From NCBI RefSeq assembly GCF_029544075.1, contig NZ_JAJQJH010000011.1, forward strand, positions 1-64,000: a stretch of DNA of 64,000 nt, read 5' to 3'. Positions 52,399 through 59,954 of this stretch are shown here, in pieces (position 1 is the stretch's first letter; every line of letters begins with the position of its first letter). Made by a program: the position numbers and the translations under genes. Below the pieces are notes generated by a model, which saw only the letters and a program-made list of their open reading frames with translations, made no database searches and was not told where the DNA came from. This DNA comes from Chromohalobacter canadensis. GTDB lineage: Bacteria > Pseudomonadota > Gammaproteobacteria > Pseudomonadales > Halomonadaceae.

Positions 52399-54852
52399 TC
52401 ATGCATGCTGCGTGGAAAAAGGTGTAGTAGGGGCCGGGGCCTCCCACAGCCCCGCTGCGATCAATCGCGCCTCCTCGGCGCTCATCTGGCCGCCCCGCGG
52501 GCTACGCGTACGCTTGCGGTTGATACCGAGCATTAGGCTTGACCAATTTGAGCGTTCCTGACGTTCGGCGGGGGGCTCGAAGAACATCGCGGCCAGGCGA
52601 AGGGCAGTCTCGTCGTCGATGCCGAGTCTGCGGCGCTGCTCAGCCTCGGCGCTCGAGATCAGCAGGTGCCACAGGGCCTGCGACTCGGCGGTGACGGGAT
52701 TTTGAGGTGCCGGCCCCTGGTCTTCGACCGGCCCAGTGGCTTCCTCGAAGCTTTCCAACTCCGGAGGAAAGTACTCAGGTGCGCCCCATTCTGGCTGCGG
52801 AGCGAACTTCTGGTGGAGGGCGACTCGGAGCTGGTGTTCATACTCCTCGAGGCCTTCCATCTCAGCCCTGACTTCGGTGCTGGCCCGCCATGCTTTGTAT
52901 CGCTTTTCTTGGTCATGGGCCTCCTGCGGGTCTGGCTGTCGGGGCTCGATATCAGGCCCCGTACAGTTATTCACACGAGTCCAAGGCTCCGCGACTGCGT
53001 CGCTCCGCTGTCCTGCAGCCTCCGTTGGCTTGATTTCCCAGCGATAGACACGGGTCATAAAAGATGCCTCTCCGGTATCGCTAGTGACAGTGATGCCAAT
53101 GGTTGCCTCGACGGGCTCGCCGTAAATTCCGAGCTTCTCCAGATCGACACGAATCTCGCCGCTATTTGGGTCGACGTGCTCACCCTTCGGGTCGAGGCGA
53201 GTCATTCGCCACGGGCGAGCTGGACGCTCGGTCATGGGAACGCAAGGCCCGCCACACAGCTCCAGGAAATTGTCCCAGCGGCTGCCGTTCGCGGCGCGTC
53301 GTAGGTCGTGGAGGATGGCCAGCGCCTCTGGGTCGGGCTTGGTAGCCGCGATCCAGTCTTCGAAACAGGAGGCGGCGAAGGAATCGTCATCGGGATCGCG
53401 CAGGCGGCGCAGCTCGCGCCACACCGTCACGCTCGGCAAGCCAAAGAACTGAAACTGACGGATGCCGTGGACCGATGCCCAGGCGGCGATCCGCGGCGCT
53501 GCGACATCCATTGGGCGACCATACTGGTCGACCTCGTCGCTACGCTGGGTGCAATTGATGTTCTTGGCGACATACTTGATGACGTAGCCGGCGGCGCTAC
53601 CCTTGGTGGGGTCGATGTGCTCGAACCTGATACGAACATGCTCCTTGCCGGCGACCTCCTCGGGGTCGATCGACATGGCATAGCGGCGAAGGGAAGCCTC
53701 CAGTGGCTTGATCTGGTCCTCGGCGACCCACAACAGCATGTGCCAGTGCGGGCATCCGTCGTGATGGGGTTCGACGGTACGAATGCCGTAATAGGCGATA
53801 CCGTCGCGCTTCAACTTGGCCCGGGCCCGAGTCCATAGCTTTTGCAGCTGGGCGTGAGCATCACGCGGGGTCGAACCGTTGTATTTAGGGTTGGACTGCC
53901 CGCTTTCCTGAAGTACTGCATGCCAAGCACTAGGTAAGGTCCAAGTGACGAACACTGCACGATGCCCATGGCGATGGGCGAAGGCCTCGGTCTCGCGGAT
54001 CCGCATCATCGTTTCCTTGAAACGGATGTCGCGGTTGCCCACGCTCTTTGCGGACAGCTCGGCTAGGGTGTATTTCTGTTCGAACTGGTTGATCGCCGTG
54101 GTGCCCTCGAGCATCTCCAGGTTCTCGTTCTGCCGGCGCTGCCAGCGCTTGAACACCATGTCGCTGACATAGATCCCGGCACGCTTGTGCACTCGGCGTA
54201 CCATTCGCATGAACTGATCGAGGCGTCGGTTCGCCAGCGTGCGCAGCTTACGCCGCCACCATGGTGCCGATCCCAACTTGCTTAGTATGACGCGCCGCTG
54301 GGAACCGCTCAGGCGCTTGAGCTCGACCACAGGGGCTACGTCCAGGCTGTGCTTGTGGGCGATCTCTAGTCCTTCGCGAAGGCTCTCGATCTCGGCATCC
54401 CGGCTGGTTGGCCATACATGGCGGCGGAAGGTTAATCCGGCGAGCCTGGTGTCTGCCGGCAGTGCGGGTCGCCAGAAATGTCCGCGACGAGCCTCCGCAT
54501 AGCCGGCTCGAACTGTTCGGTAATGGCGTTCTTGGGTCGCGACGATAGCGTCTGCCTTGGCACGCGCGTAGTCCTCTAGAGCCTCATCCTCGTGGGTCAC
54601 GTTGAAGGGGCCGAGCATAAGTTGCTTCTGCATAATGCGAAGCCAAATATTCGCTTCGGCGTTACCGCGATTGCCCGGTTTGCTGTAACCGTGGGTGGTG
54701 GCCACTGCCACAGCACCGCAGATAAGATCGTCTGCGACGGCCTCGAAACGTTCGAAGATCTGCCGGCGGAACTTCCGGCATTGAGGTGTCCCCATGGCCC
54801 GTTCGACCTCACGGGCGGCGCTGACCATCAACGGCCACTTCATGGTAGTCAT
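52399..54852 (-). CDS. Replication endonuclease, P2 gpA-like HUH rolling-circle initiator
   Basis: The 817-residue protein matches the phage P2 A protein group. The HUH motif is seen in EPHHDGCPHWHMLLW (His369, His371), and the pair of catalytic tyrosines in GYVIKYVAKNI (Tyr423 and Tyr427, four residues apart as in P2 gpA). Other family marks are FVTWTLPSAWHA, NPKYNGSTPRDA and WASVHGIRQFQFFG. It nicks at the origin and stays covalently bound to start rolling-circle replication. The ATG at 54852 has GGGAGG upstream; a TTG five codons earlier is less likely. A 16-bp palindrome lies about 50 bp upstream. The C-terminal 200 residues are not conserved. Confidence 0.95.
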   Translation of the reverse strand: MTTMKWPLMVSAAREVERAMGTPQCRKFRRQIFERFEAVADDLICGAVAVATTHGYSKPGNRGNAEANIWLRIMQKQLMLGPFNVTHEDEALEDYARAKADAIVATQERHYRTVRAGYAEARRGHFWRPALPADTRLAGLTFRRHVWPTSRDAEIESLREGLEIAHKHSLDVAPVVELKRLSGSQRRVILSKLGSAPWWRRKLRTLANRRLDQFMRMVRRVHKRAGIYVSDMVFKRWQRRQNENLEMLEGTTAINQFEQKYTLAELSAKSVGNRDIRFKETMMRIRETEAFAHRHGHRAVFVTWTLPSAWHAVLQESGQSNPKYNGSTPRDAHAQLQKLWTRARAKLKRDGIAYYGIRTVEPHHDGCPHWHMLLWVAEDQIKPLEASLRRYAMSIDPEEVAGKEHVRIRFEHIDPTKGSAAGYVIKYVAKNINCTQRSDEVDQYGRPMDVAAPRIAAWASVHGIRQFQFFGLPSVTVWRELRRLRDPDDDSFAASCFEDWIAATKPDPEALAILHDLRRAANGSRWDNFLELCGGPCVPMTERPARPWRMTRLDPKGEHVDPNSGEIRVDLEKLGIYGEPVEATIGITVTSDTGEASFMTRVYRWEIKPTEAAGQRSDAVAEPWTRVNNCTGPDIEPRQPDPQEAHDQEKRYKAWRASTEVRAEMEGLEEYEHQLRVALHQKFAPQPEWGAPEYFPPELESFEEATGPVEDQGPAPQNPVTAESQALWHLLISSAEAEQRRRLGIDDETALRLAAMFFEPPAERQERSNWSSLMLGINRKRTRSPRGGQMSAEEARLIAAGLWEAPAPTTPFSTQHA

Positions 54853-54896
54853 GGGCGACCCTCCCAAGGCGTATCGAGGCGGGTCGAGCGTTGCGA

Positions 54897-54912
54897 AAGG
54901 TTGCGCAACCTT
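54897..54912. promoter_or_regulatory. Perfect palindrome upstream of the replication gene
   Basis: AAGGTTGCGCAACCTT is a perfect 16-bp palindrome about 45 bp before the replication gene start. It could be an operator for one of the element's DNA-binding proteins. Confidence 0.45.
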
Positions 54913-55006
54913 GGGGCTATGCTAATCTTGGGAACGGAATCAAATGCGGTGTGGGCCCCCATGGGATTGTGGCGATCCCCGGGGCCTTTTGCGTTTCTGG
55001 CCACTG

Positions 55007-55213
55007 CTAAACCTCCTTCCCCTTGGCCAACCGGCTTTTGTCGGCCACGCTGAAACCCTTTGCCGCCGGCGTGCTATGCTCGCCTTTGGTGCGCTGCCAA
55101 TATCCTTCAGTTTTGATGGCCGTGTTGACCGCCTTCTGTATCGCTGGCCAGTCGCTGGCGTAGAAGGTTATTCGCTCGTTGAGAATGCTCAGGGTGATGA
55201 CGCGCTTCGCCAT
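55007..55213 (-). CDS. Small unknown element protein
   Basis: The 68-residue protein starts at an ATG with GAGGAG upstream. It begins RVITLSILNERITFYASDWP and has a helical middle and a basic C-terminus. The first half resembles the product of the next gene upstream (shared LTLS, then W-x-A and A-V-x-x-A spacing), so the two may be duplicates. I know no function. Confidence 0.6.
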   Translation of the reverse strand: MAKRVITLSILNERITFYASDWPAIQKAVNTAIKTEGYWQRTKGEHSTPAAKGFSVADKSRLAKGKEV

Positions 55214-55238
55214 GCTGGCTCCTCGCCTTCCGGCATCG

Positions 55239-55520
55239 TTAGCTTTCAACTGGGTTTATATTCTGGTCGTAGTGCCCCTCCATCGGACGGGCAACCGCGC
55301 GGCGATCGAGCCGAGCGATCAACGCCCGACCACCGCCCAACGGTGACGCCTCTCGTTGCTCGCCCAAGGGAAGATCCTCCAGGGACACGGTAGGATCGGC
55401 ATTTAGTTGCAGGGCGCTGGTCACCGCCTGGCTGAGCGCCGCCCACTCGTTGGGATGGATCTCGAGACTGCCGCCGCCCGGGCGGCTCAGAGTCAGCGTC
55501 TTATGGGTCGTGGTGGTCAT
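55239..55520 (-). CDS. Small unknown element protein, relative of its neighbour
   Basis: The 93-residue protein (GAGGAG before the ATG) contains TLTLSRPGGGSLEIHPNEWA and then AALSQAVTSALQ, the same strand-helix pattern as the downstream gene product. The C-terminal third is charged. No known domain is evident. It is in a leftward run of small genes before the replication gene. Confidence 0.6.
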   Translation of the reverse strand: MTTTTHKTLTLSRPGGGSLEIHPNEWAALSQAVTSALQLNADPTVSLEDLPLGEQREASPLGGGRALIARLDRRAVARPMEGHYDQNINPVES

Positions 55521-55530
55521 TACTATCTCC

Positions 55531-55743
55531 TCAGCAATCGGTGAGATGAGTCATTGCAATGGCCACGCCCAACGGATGTCGGTGGAAGACCTGGCTGCCA
55601 TTCGGGCGTGGGATCGTCGACAGCTTCTCGGTTTTCACACCGGCATCTTCCAGTCCTTCCTTGAGAGAAAGGAACATCTCGACGGCTTCGTTCTCGTCGC
55701 ATTCGTGGTCGACGCCGGCGACGTCTACATGGATAGTTCGCAT
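55531..55743 (-). CDS. Small acidic unknown element protein
   Basis: The 70-residue protein has a TIHVDVAGVDHECDENEA start with a beta-strand and acidic helix, and ends near HPLGVAIAMTHL. AGGAGCC lies just before the ATG. No family is recognised. It is spaced 10 bp from its downstream neighbour in the leftward run. Confidence 0.6.
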   Translation of the reverse strand: MRTIHVDVAGVDHECDENEAVEMFLSLKEGLEDAGVKTEKLSTIPRPNGSQVFHRHPLGVAIAMTHLTDC

Positions 55744-55755
55744 AGTGGCTCCTAG

Positions 55756-56037
55756 TCAGATGGGGGTGGCACTTTGCTGCGCGGAGGTGCCATGACGCTT
55801 CCAGGTTCCAGCGCCCTGGTAGTGGACGCGGCGCGCTTTTAACTCCTGAAACCACGCCGCTACTTCTGTGCTCAGAAAGGCCGTAATATGTGCTGACACC
55901 TGGACCGGTTCAGGAAACCGGCCGTTGGCCGCCATGTTGGCCAACGTGCTGCGTGACAAGCCGGTAATCTCCTCGACCTCCGGCCAGCGCATCAGGCGCA
56001 CCGTTGCTTGCTCCTCAACTCGCTCGTTCTCGCTCAT
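55756..56037 (-). CDS. AlpA/excisionase-type helix-turn-helix protein
   Basis: The 93-residue protein has the MerR-like winged helix of AlpA and P4 Vis type: LMRWPEVEEITGLSRSTLAN, then GRFPEPVQVS and FLSTEVAAWFQEL. Such proteins act as excisionase or transcription activators in P4-like elements. TTGAGG precedes the ATG. It heads the leftward run towards the replication gene and is a candidate directionality factor for the dusA integrase. Confidence 0.85.
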   Translation of the reverse strand: MSENERVEEQATVRLMRWPEVEEITGLSRSTLANMAANGRFPEPVQVSAHITAFLSTEVAAWFQELKARRVHYQGAGTWKRHGTSAQQSATPI

Positions 56038-56388
56038 TACCTCAACACCTCTGGTCGCTCACCGATTTCGCTATTTCCCGCCCCATGCTTCTGCATCGTC
56101 CTAACCGGCTGCGTGGCCAGGATTTACCACTTGCTTGTAGGCCCTTGGTCGCCTTGGGACGCCCTGGTGACAAGGGTCGCCGCAAGAGGCCACTAGTGCG
56201 ATCAGGGCGATTTGTGCGAACGTCACCGCACAAGTAAGCGATGCCTTGGTGGCCTTTTGCTCGGCTTTCCCTGCTTTTAGGCACCTTGGCGATAGGTTCA
56301 CCACTGTGGGGCCCGATGGCGAGCTGTCGCTGTTGTAAATGGCGTTTTTACAACGCAGCTTTACCGGCTCCGTCTCTCGCATCCGAAT
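56038..56388. other. Intergenic stretch, possible short ORF at 56101-56382
   Basis: This 350-bp interval separates the AlpA-like gene from the next leftward gene. A minus-strand frame at 56101-56382 (93 codons, one hydrophobic stretch TCAVTFAQIALIALVASCG) is open but has no clear ribosome binding site, so I do not count it as a gene. The promoter of the AlpA-like operon is expected here. Confidence 0.4.
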
Positions 56389-56607
56389 CTATATGATGGA
56401 ATGCGGATCCAGGCCTTCACTCGGTGAGGGAACGCCTTGGACCAGGCCGCCGGCCTTGTTGATGAGGGCTACCGTCGTCCATGGCCCAGACTTACCGTAA
56501 AAGACGTGCACTCCCTGCTGCCGAAGGCAACGCTCGACATCGCCGGGTCGTTGATATCCCGTAATTGCTTTCAGGTCGTCGCAGTTGAGTACGTCATGTC
56601 GGCACAT
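56389..56607 (-). CDS. DUF4224-like small protein
   Basis: The 72-residue protein contains LNCDDLKAITGYQRPGDVE and RCLRQQGVHVFYGKSGPWTT, close to the DUF4224 domain, a short helical motif common in phages and integrative elements, often next to integrase genes. AGGGA lies upstream of the ATG. The frame stays open further upstream, but the conserved domain begins here. Function is unknown; DNA binding is possible. Confidence 0.65.
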   Translation of the reverse strand: MCRHDVLNCDDLKAITGYQRPGDVERCLRQQGVHVFYGKSGPWTTVALINKAGGLVQGVPSPSEGLDPHSII

Positions 56608-56644
56608 CGCTTCTGTCCCTAGTCGAGAATTGGCAATTGGATGC

Positions 56645-56914
56645 TTATTTGGGACGGAATCTCCCGTGATGGGATGCGCGGTAGAGGTCCGATGCATCGG
56701 CCGCCAGAATCTGGGCGGCTTGAGCGACGTTGGCCAGGTCGTGACGATGTAGATGCGTGGCGACCTCAAGGCTGGCGATCGTCTCCAACATGCCGCGAGC
56801 CGCCTCCAGTCGTGCCTCGGCGTTGTCGTACAGGGTTTCGGCACTGCATGTTTCATCGACTACAAGCGCGGGCTCGTGGCCGAGTTGGTAGGTCAGGGGG
56901 GTTAGCTGGGTCAT
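56645..56914 (-). CDS. Small unknown helical element protein
   Basis: The 89-residue protein is mainly helical with ETLYDNAEARLEAARGMLET and HRHDLANVAQAAQILAADAS. Similar small proteins occur in pseudomonad prophages, without known function. Its ATG overlaps the stop of the preceding gene (ATGA). Confidence 0.65.
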   Translation of the reverse strand: MTQLTPLTYQLGHEPALVVDETCSAETLYDNAEARLEAARGMLETIASLEVATHLHRHDLANVAQAAQILAADASDLYRASHHGRFRPK

Positions 56915-57216
56915 GCAGCTACCTCCCGGCGCACGGCTTCGGCATTCTCGGCAACATACCGGTGCATGCCGACCGCCTGTTCCTCAACGGCTTCGAGATT
57001 CTCGACCACTAGGGCTAGCAGGGCGGCAAGATCGTCCTGATTGACTTCTACTGTCGGGATCGCGCCGTGCGGTTGGTACTCGACCAGTTCATGCACCAGG
57101 GCCAGTGAGCGACGGGCGCGCTGAAGTTGAGTCAGCGCGGTTTCATCGAGTGCCCACCAGTCACACAGGGCATAGGAACGCAGAGATTTGCGAATCATAT
57201 CGGCTGCCTCACTCAT
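56911..57216 (-). CDS. Small unknown helical element protein
   Basis: The 101-residue protein is helical and acidic at the C-terminus (LVVENLEAVEEQAVGMH). No domain is recognised. It overlaps the PrtN-like gene upstream by 8 bp and the next gene by 4 bp, so it is in a tightly packed early-type operon. Confidence 0.65.
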   Translation of the reverse strand: MSEAADMIRKSLRSYALCDWWALDETALTQLQRARRSLALVHELVEYQPHGAIPTVEVNQDDLAALLALVVENLEAVEEQAVGMHRYVAENAEAVRREVAA

Positions 57217-57469
57217 TTACGGCGGCCCACCACTGGCGAGCCTCGGCTTTGCGCTGATCCAGGTACCCGGCGAGATCGCCGGCACTGACCAGCCACGGGG
57301 ACTTTTGCGAATCGACGGCGCGATAGGCTGGCACTGGCAGAGCCTGGGCGGCAGCGCGGGCACTGGCCGTGCGCGCGTTGACGCCAAAATAGCGCGGCGC
57401 GACCTCCTCGAGAGGGATTTCGGCGCGACCGTCGAATTCGGCGAGCAAGCCAAAGTAGGTAGGTCCCAT
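57209..57469 (-). CDS. PrtN-like activator family protein
   Basis: The 86-residue protein resembles the pyocin activator PrtN family: TYFGLLAEFDGRAEIPLEEV, RYFGVNARTA, then DSQKSPWLVSAGDLAGYLDQ, matching the FLLMAQYxGRAxIPLE and SQKxxKGVxLxDLAAYxDxR pattern. PrtN switches on R/F-type pyocin and phage late genes in Pseudomonas. The ATG at 57469 overlaps the previous stop (TGATG). Here it could activate the element, or a helper phage's late genes. Confidence 0.75.
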   Translation of the reverse strand: MGPTYFGLLAEFDGRAEIPLEEVAPRYFGVNARTASARAAAQALPVPAYRAVDSQKSPWLVSAGDLAGYLDQRKAEARQWWAAVNE

Positions 57470-57699
57470 CACTTATCCCCCTTTTCGCTGAGTGAGTGGC
57501 CAACGTTATCGAGGTTGTCGGCGATTTCCTGAATGAGTTCGATGTGGCCTCGTGTTGCAGCGATGTCGATGTGACGGCCGATTCGACACTCTTCCTCTAA
57601 GGTGTGGGCCAGATGGCGAAGGGCGAGCTGGCTGGTCCTCAACTCGGCGTGGAGCTGATGGCGTAGCCGTGTCTTGGCGGCTTTCAGGTGTGCATTCAT
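57469..57699 (-). CDS. Small unknown helical element protein
   Basis: The 76-residue protein is basic at the N-terminus (LKAAKTRLRHQLHAELRTSQ) and acidic near the end (IELIQEIADNLDNVG), all helical. Its ATG overlaps the preceding stop by one base (TGATG). No function can be assigned. Confidence 0.6.
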   Translation of the reverse strand: MNAHLKAAKTRLRHQLHAELRTSQLALRHLAHTLEEECRIGRHIDIAATRGHIELIQEIADNLDNVGHSLSEKGDK

Positions 57700-58040
57700 C
57701 AATGCACCTCCTCGGCTATCGAGGCCGTTGGAGCGGTGGTTTGATTGGGAGTTATTACAGGGTGGGAGTCGTCGAGCGGGTAGAGCAGCCGCAGTAGCTC
57801 GGTGTGCGTGGCTGGGTCGATTGCGCCGAGTACTAGTGCCATGCGAGCCATGCCCAGTATCTCTTCACGTTGCTCGGGTCGGCGATTGATTCGGTAGGCC
57901 ACCAGGCGGGCACCAATGGCGTGGACGGCACGCTGATGCGCGGAGACCTGACGGTAATAGCGGTGGGCACCAGAATTGCATTCCGGGCAAGAGTTGATAA
58001 TATCCATGATGTCTGTTCCATCCCAATAGTGTTCGGACAT
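57699..58040 (-). CDS. Unknown element protein with a CxxC motif
   Basis: The 113-residue protein has one CPEC motif near the N-terminus (IINSCPECNSGAHRYY) and a helical centre (QREEILGMARMALVLGAI). The start is uncertain: ATG at 58040 or 58007, or a GTG at 58091 that overlaps the upstream gene. It is the second gene of the leftward operon that starts at the Arc-type repressor. Confidence 0.6.
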   Translation of the reverse strand: MSEHYWDGTDIMDIINSCPECNSGAHRYYRQVSAHQRAVHAIGARLVAYRINRRPEQREEILGMARMALVLGAIDPATHTELLRLLYPLDDSHPVITPNQTTAPTASIAEEVH

Positions 58041-58080
58041 TGAGGCCCTGGGTGTTGGCGCACCTGGGGTCTCGTCGTTT

Positions 58081-58236
58081 CTAACCGGCACGCTGTGTGC
58101 TGTGTTGCATGACTTCCTTCAGTAGCTGATTGATCAACCAGGTTTGGGGTCGATCATCCGCTTTCGCTTTTGTCTCGATCCAGGCTTTCACCGCGGGCTC
58201 TAGCCGGATCTTCATCTGTGGATCTGTTCGTTTCAT
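58081..58236 (-). CDS. Short Arc-type ribbon-helix-helix protein
   Basis: The 51-residue protein fits a ribbon-helix-helix DNA-binding domain: the strand QMKIRLEPAVKAWIE followed by AKADDRPQTWLINQLLKEV. Its ATG has AAGGA upstream. It is divergent from a second Arc-type gene across a region with two ACCTAGTAGGT-like operators, like an Arc/Mnt style switch. It probably represses the leftward operon. Confidence 0.8.
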   Translation of the reverse strand: MKRTDPQMKIRLEPAVKAWIETKAKADDRPQTWLINQLLKEVMQHSTQRAG

Positions 58237-58253
58237 CGTCAGGTCCTTAGTGC

Positions 58254-58286
58254 ACCTAGTAGGTCCTTGAAATGTACCTACTAGGT
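58254..58286. promoter_or_regulatory. Paired operators between the two Arc-type genes
   Basis: ACCTAGTAGGT (58254-58264) and ACCTACTAGGT (58276-58286) are near-identical 11-bp inverted repeats with centres exactly 22 bp apart (two helical turns), lying in the divergent promoter region. Size and symmetry fit ribbon-helix-helix dimers bound side by side. Confidence 0.7.
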
Positions 58287-58325
58287 TTATTGCCGTCAAC
58301 ACCTATGTGGTCCATTATTCACATC

Positions 58326-58655
58326 ATGACGACACAGCAGACCGACCCTCAGTACAAACTGCGCATGCCAGCGGAGTTGCGGGACTCTCTCAAAGAAGCC
58401 TCGAAAGCGAATAACCGATCTATGAACGCGGAAATCGTTGCGCGTCTTCAGCAGAGCTTCGAGGTAGAGCATCGCGAGGCTATGTACGATGATGTGCCGC
58501 CCAAGCTGATGCTGAAGTTATTGGAAGGCTTCCGTTATCAGCTGATGGAGCAAATCAAGGATGGCACTGCCGAACCAGGCTTCCCTCACCTGGACCCTGG
58601 CTATGTGGAGATAAAAACGGGCCCGGATGAGGATGACTCCGGCTCTAAGTCTTAG
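58326..58655 (+). CDS. Arc-family ribbon-helix-helix regulator
   Basis: The 109-residue protein has an N-terminal Arc domain (PQYKLRMPAELRDSLKEASK, then NNRSMNAEIVARLQQSFE), the same fold as phage P22 Arc and Mnt, and a C-terminal extension of about 60 residues rich in acidic residues. It is divergent from the short ribbon-helix-helix gene and followed by a strong terminator. It likely controls the switch between quiescent and active states of the element. Confidence 0.88.
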   Translation: MTTQQTDPQYKLRMPAELRDSLKEASKANNRSMNAEIVARLQQSFEVEHREAMYDDVPPKLMLKLLEGFRYQLMEQIKDGTAEPGFPHLDPGYVEIKTGPDEDDSGSKS

Positions 58656-58682
58656 GGAAAAGCCCATCCCGCACATAGCAAA

Positions 58683-58712
58683 GCGCCGCCCATCTGGGCG
58701 GCGCTTTTGTTT
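58683..58712 (+). terminator. Rho-independent terminator after the Arc-family gene
   Basis: GCGCCGCCC-ATCT-GGGCGGCGC is a perfect 9-bp stem followed by TTTTGTTT. Confidence 0.92.
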
Positions 58713-58780
58713 GGGCTCGTGCCTGAGGCTGTCATTGCCGGTAGGCTGGCCGGTGCCGACCTTAACCAGGAGTAAGCGCG

Positions 58781-58984
58781 ATGCGTGTCAGATGCCCACA
58801 CTGCGATGAAGGACTCAAGACCCAGCCGGAGAAGCTAGACCCGGCTCCGATCGATGAGGCGACGACGGTGCTCGCACAGTGTGCCAACCCGTTCTGTGGC
58901 TGGGGTGGACATCTGAAGGTCTCGTTGGAGCGGGTCACGAAGTCCAGCCGTTTGGAAGCCGCCACGGAAGCTACCGACGTCTAG
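58781..58984 (+). CDS. Ogr/Delta-like zinc-finger activator
   Basis: The 67-residue protein has a four-Cys zinc site, C5-P-H-C8 and C34-x4-C39 (CPHC and QCANPFCGWGG), with the spacing of P2 Ogr and P4 Delta. In P2/P4 these proteins turn on late genes, and satellite P4 uses Delta to activate helper late promoters. AGGAG lies before the ATG. Its presence without late structural genes other than the tape measure suggests that it may act on a helper phage. Confidence 0.82.
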   Translation: MRVRCPHCDEGLKTQPEKLDPAPIDEATTVLAQCANPFCGWGGHLKVSLERVTKSSRLEAATEATDV

Positions 58985-58991
58985 AAACGCG

Positions 58992-59023
58992 AGCGCCCCG
59001 CCGACGACAGCCGGCGAGGCGCT
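58992..59023 (+). terminator. Hairpin after the Ogr-like gene
   Basis: AGCGCC-C-CGCCG and CGGCG-A-GGCGCT pair with one C/A mismatch around an 8-base loop. ATCTTGTT follows, so it is a plausible terminator. Confidence 0.6.
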
Positions 59024-59100
59024 ATCTTGTTCACACGATTGATGTGGTCAATGGCTTGGTCGCGACTCGGGCTCGCCAGCGGCCCTGATGATGGAGAGGG

Positions 59101-59403
59101 TTACACGTGGAAGCCGCGGTGTGTACCGTCAGGCATCTCTACATCCAGGCGGACTTTCCCACCAATGGCCTCAACGTAACGCTTGAGGGAGCTCAACCGG
59201 AGATCCTGACCACTTTTCTCCATACCTGCAATGGTCGGCTGTTTGACGCCTAGAGCCTCAGCCATATCCGCTTGCGTCATTTCGACCAACTGGCGAATTT
59301 CCGATAGGCGGAGTTCTAGGAGCATTGCATCAGCTTTCGCCTTGGCGCGATTGACGAGCTCCGGATTCTCGTTGGCGACGAGTTGGTTCAGTGTACGAGC
59401 CAT
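59101..59403 (-). CDS. HigA-type antitoxin (XRE family)
   Basis: The 100-residue protein has an XRE helix-turn-helix (RQLVEMTQADMAEALGVKQ, then TIAGMEKSG) and a C-terminal strand (GGKVRLDVEMPDG), as in HigA-type antitoxins. It follows the toxin gene by about 10 bp, with GAGGTG as ribosome binding site for the ATG at 59403. It should neutralise the toxin and repress their shared promoter. Confidence 0.85.
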   Translation of the reverse strand: MARTLNQLVANENPELVNRAKAKADAMLLELRLSEIRQLVEMTQADMAEALGVKQPTIAGMEKSGQDLRLSSLKRYVEAIGGKVRLDVEMPDGTHRGFHV

Positions 59404-59413
59404 AGTTTTCACC

Positions 59414-59755
59414 TCACTTCAGTGACTCCAGGTGGGCAGCGTACTCCCGGTCTGCCACTGGGATCATGTCATCATAGAAACGCTTATTGCCGCTCTTGTT
59501 CCCGGCGCAGAGCAGTACACCTGTCCGCTGAGGATCGAAGGCGAAGAAGGCCCTTAGAGGCTGGCCCTGGCTCTGAATCCTCAGCTCCTTCATGTTGCGA
59601 TATTGCGAGCCGTTCACAGTGTCAGCGTGAGGACGAGGCAACATCGGCCCTCTTTCCTGCAGCATCAAGAGCGCTGCAAGTACGTTCTCCCGGTTGATGT
59701 CGTCCAGTGAGAAGTACCACTCTTCAAACGTCTCGGTCTGCTCTATCGGCCACAT
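59414..59755 (-). CDS. HigB/Gp49-like RelE-superfamily toxin
   Basis: The 113-residue protein matches the Gp49-like (DUF891) branch of RelE/HigB toxins: MKELRIQSQGQPLRAFFAFD, then VLLCAGNKSGNKRFYDDMIP, which contain the basic residues used for mRNA cleavage on ribosomes. The ATG at 59755 has GGTGAAG upstream. Toxin before antitoxin is the usual HigBA order. It is the last gene before the right end of the element and may stabilise it. Confidence 0.86.
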   Translation of the reverse strand: MWPIEQTETFEEWYFSLDDINRENVLAALLMLQERGPMLPRPHADTVNGSQYRNMKELRIQSQGQPLRAFFAFDPQRTGVLLCAGNKSGNKRFYDDMIPVADREYAAHLESLK

Positions 59756-59772
59756 TGCTTCACCCTTCACTT

Positions 59773-59804
59773 ATAGGATTAAGGCTATATAGGTTAAATC
59801 CTAT
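59773..59804. promoter_or_regulatory. Promoter and operator of the toxin-antitoxin genes
   Basis: ATAGGATT (59773-59780) and AATCCTAT (59797-59804) form a perfect 8-bp inverted repeat with a 16-bp spacer that is AT-rich. TTGACA on the minus strand (about 59808-59803) overlaps its right arm. This is typical of an autoregulated HigBA promoter. Confidence 0.6.
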
Positions 59805-59954
59805 TGTCAAGCCGACGCGGCCTCTGCCCAGATTCCGGCGTGCCAGCTGTTCGAGAGGTTTTGTGGTGAAGGCTACCAGCGACGTTTAGAACAACCGTGC
59901 AGGCGCTGCCCGAGACTCGGAGGGAAAGTGGATCAAGCCATTTTCTGTGTGTCG

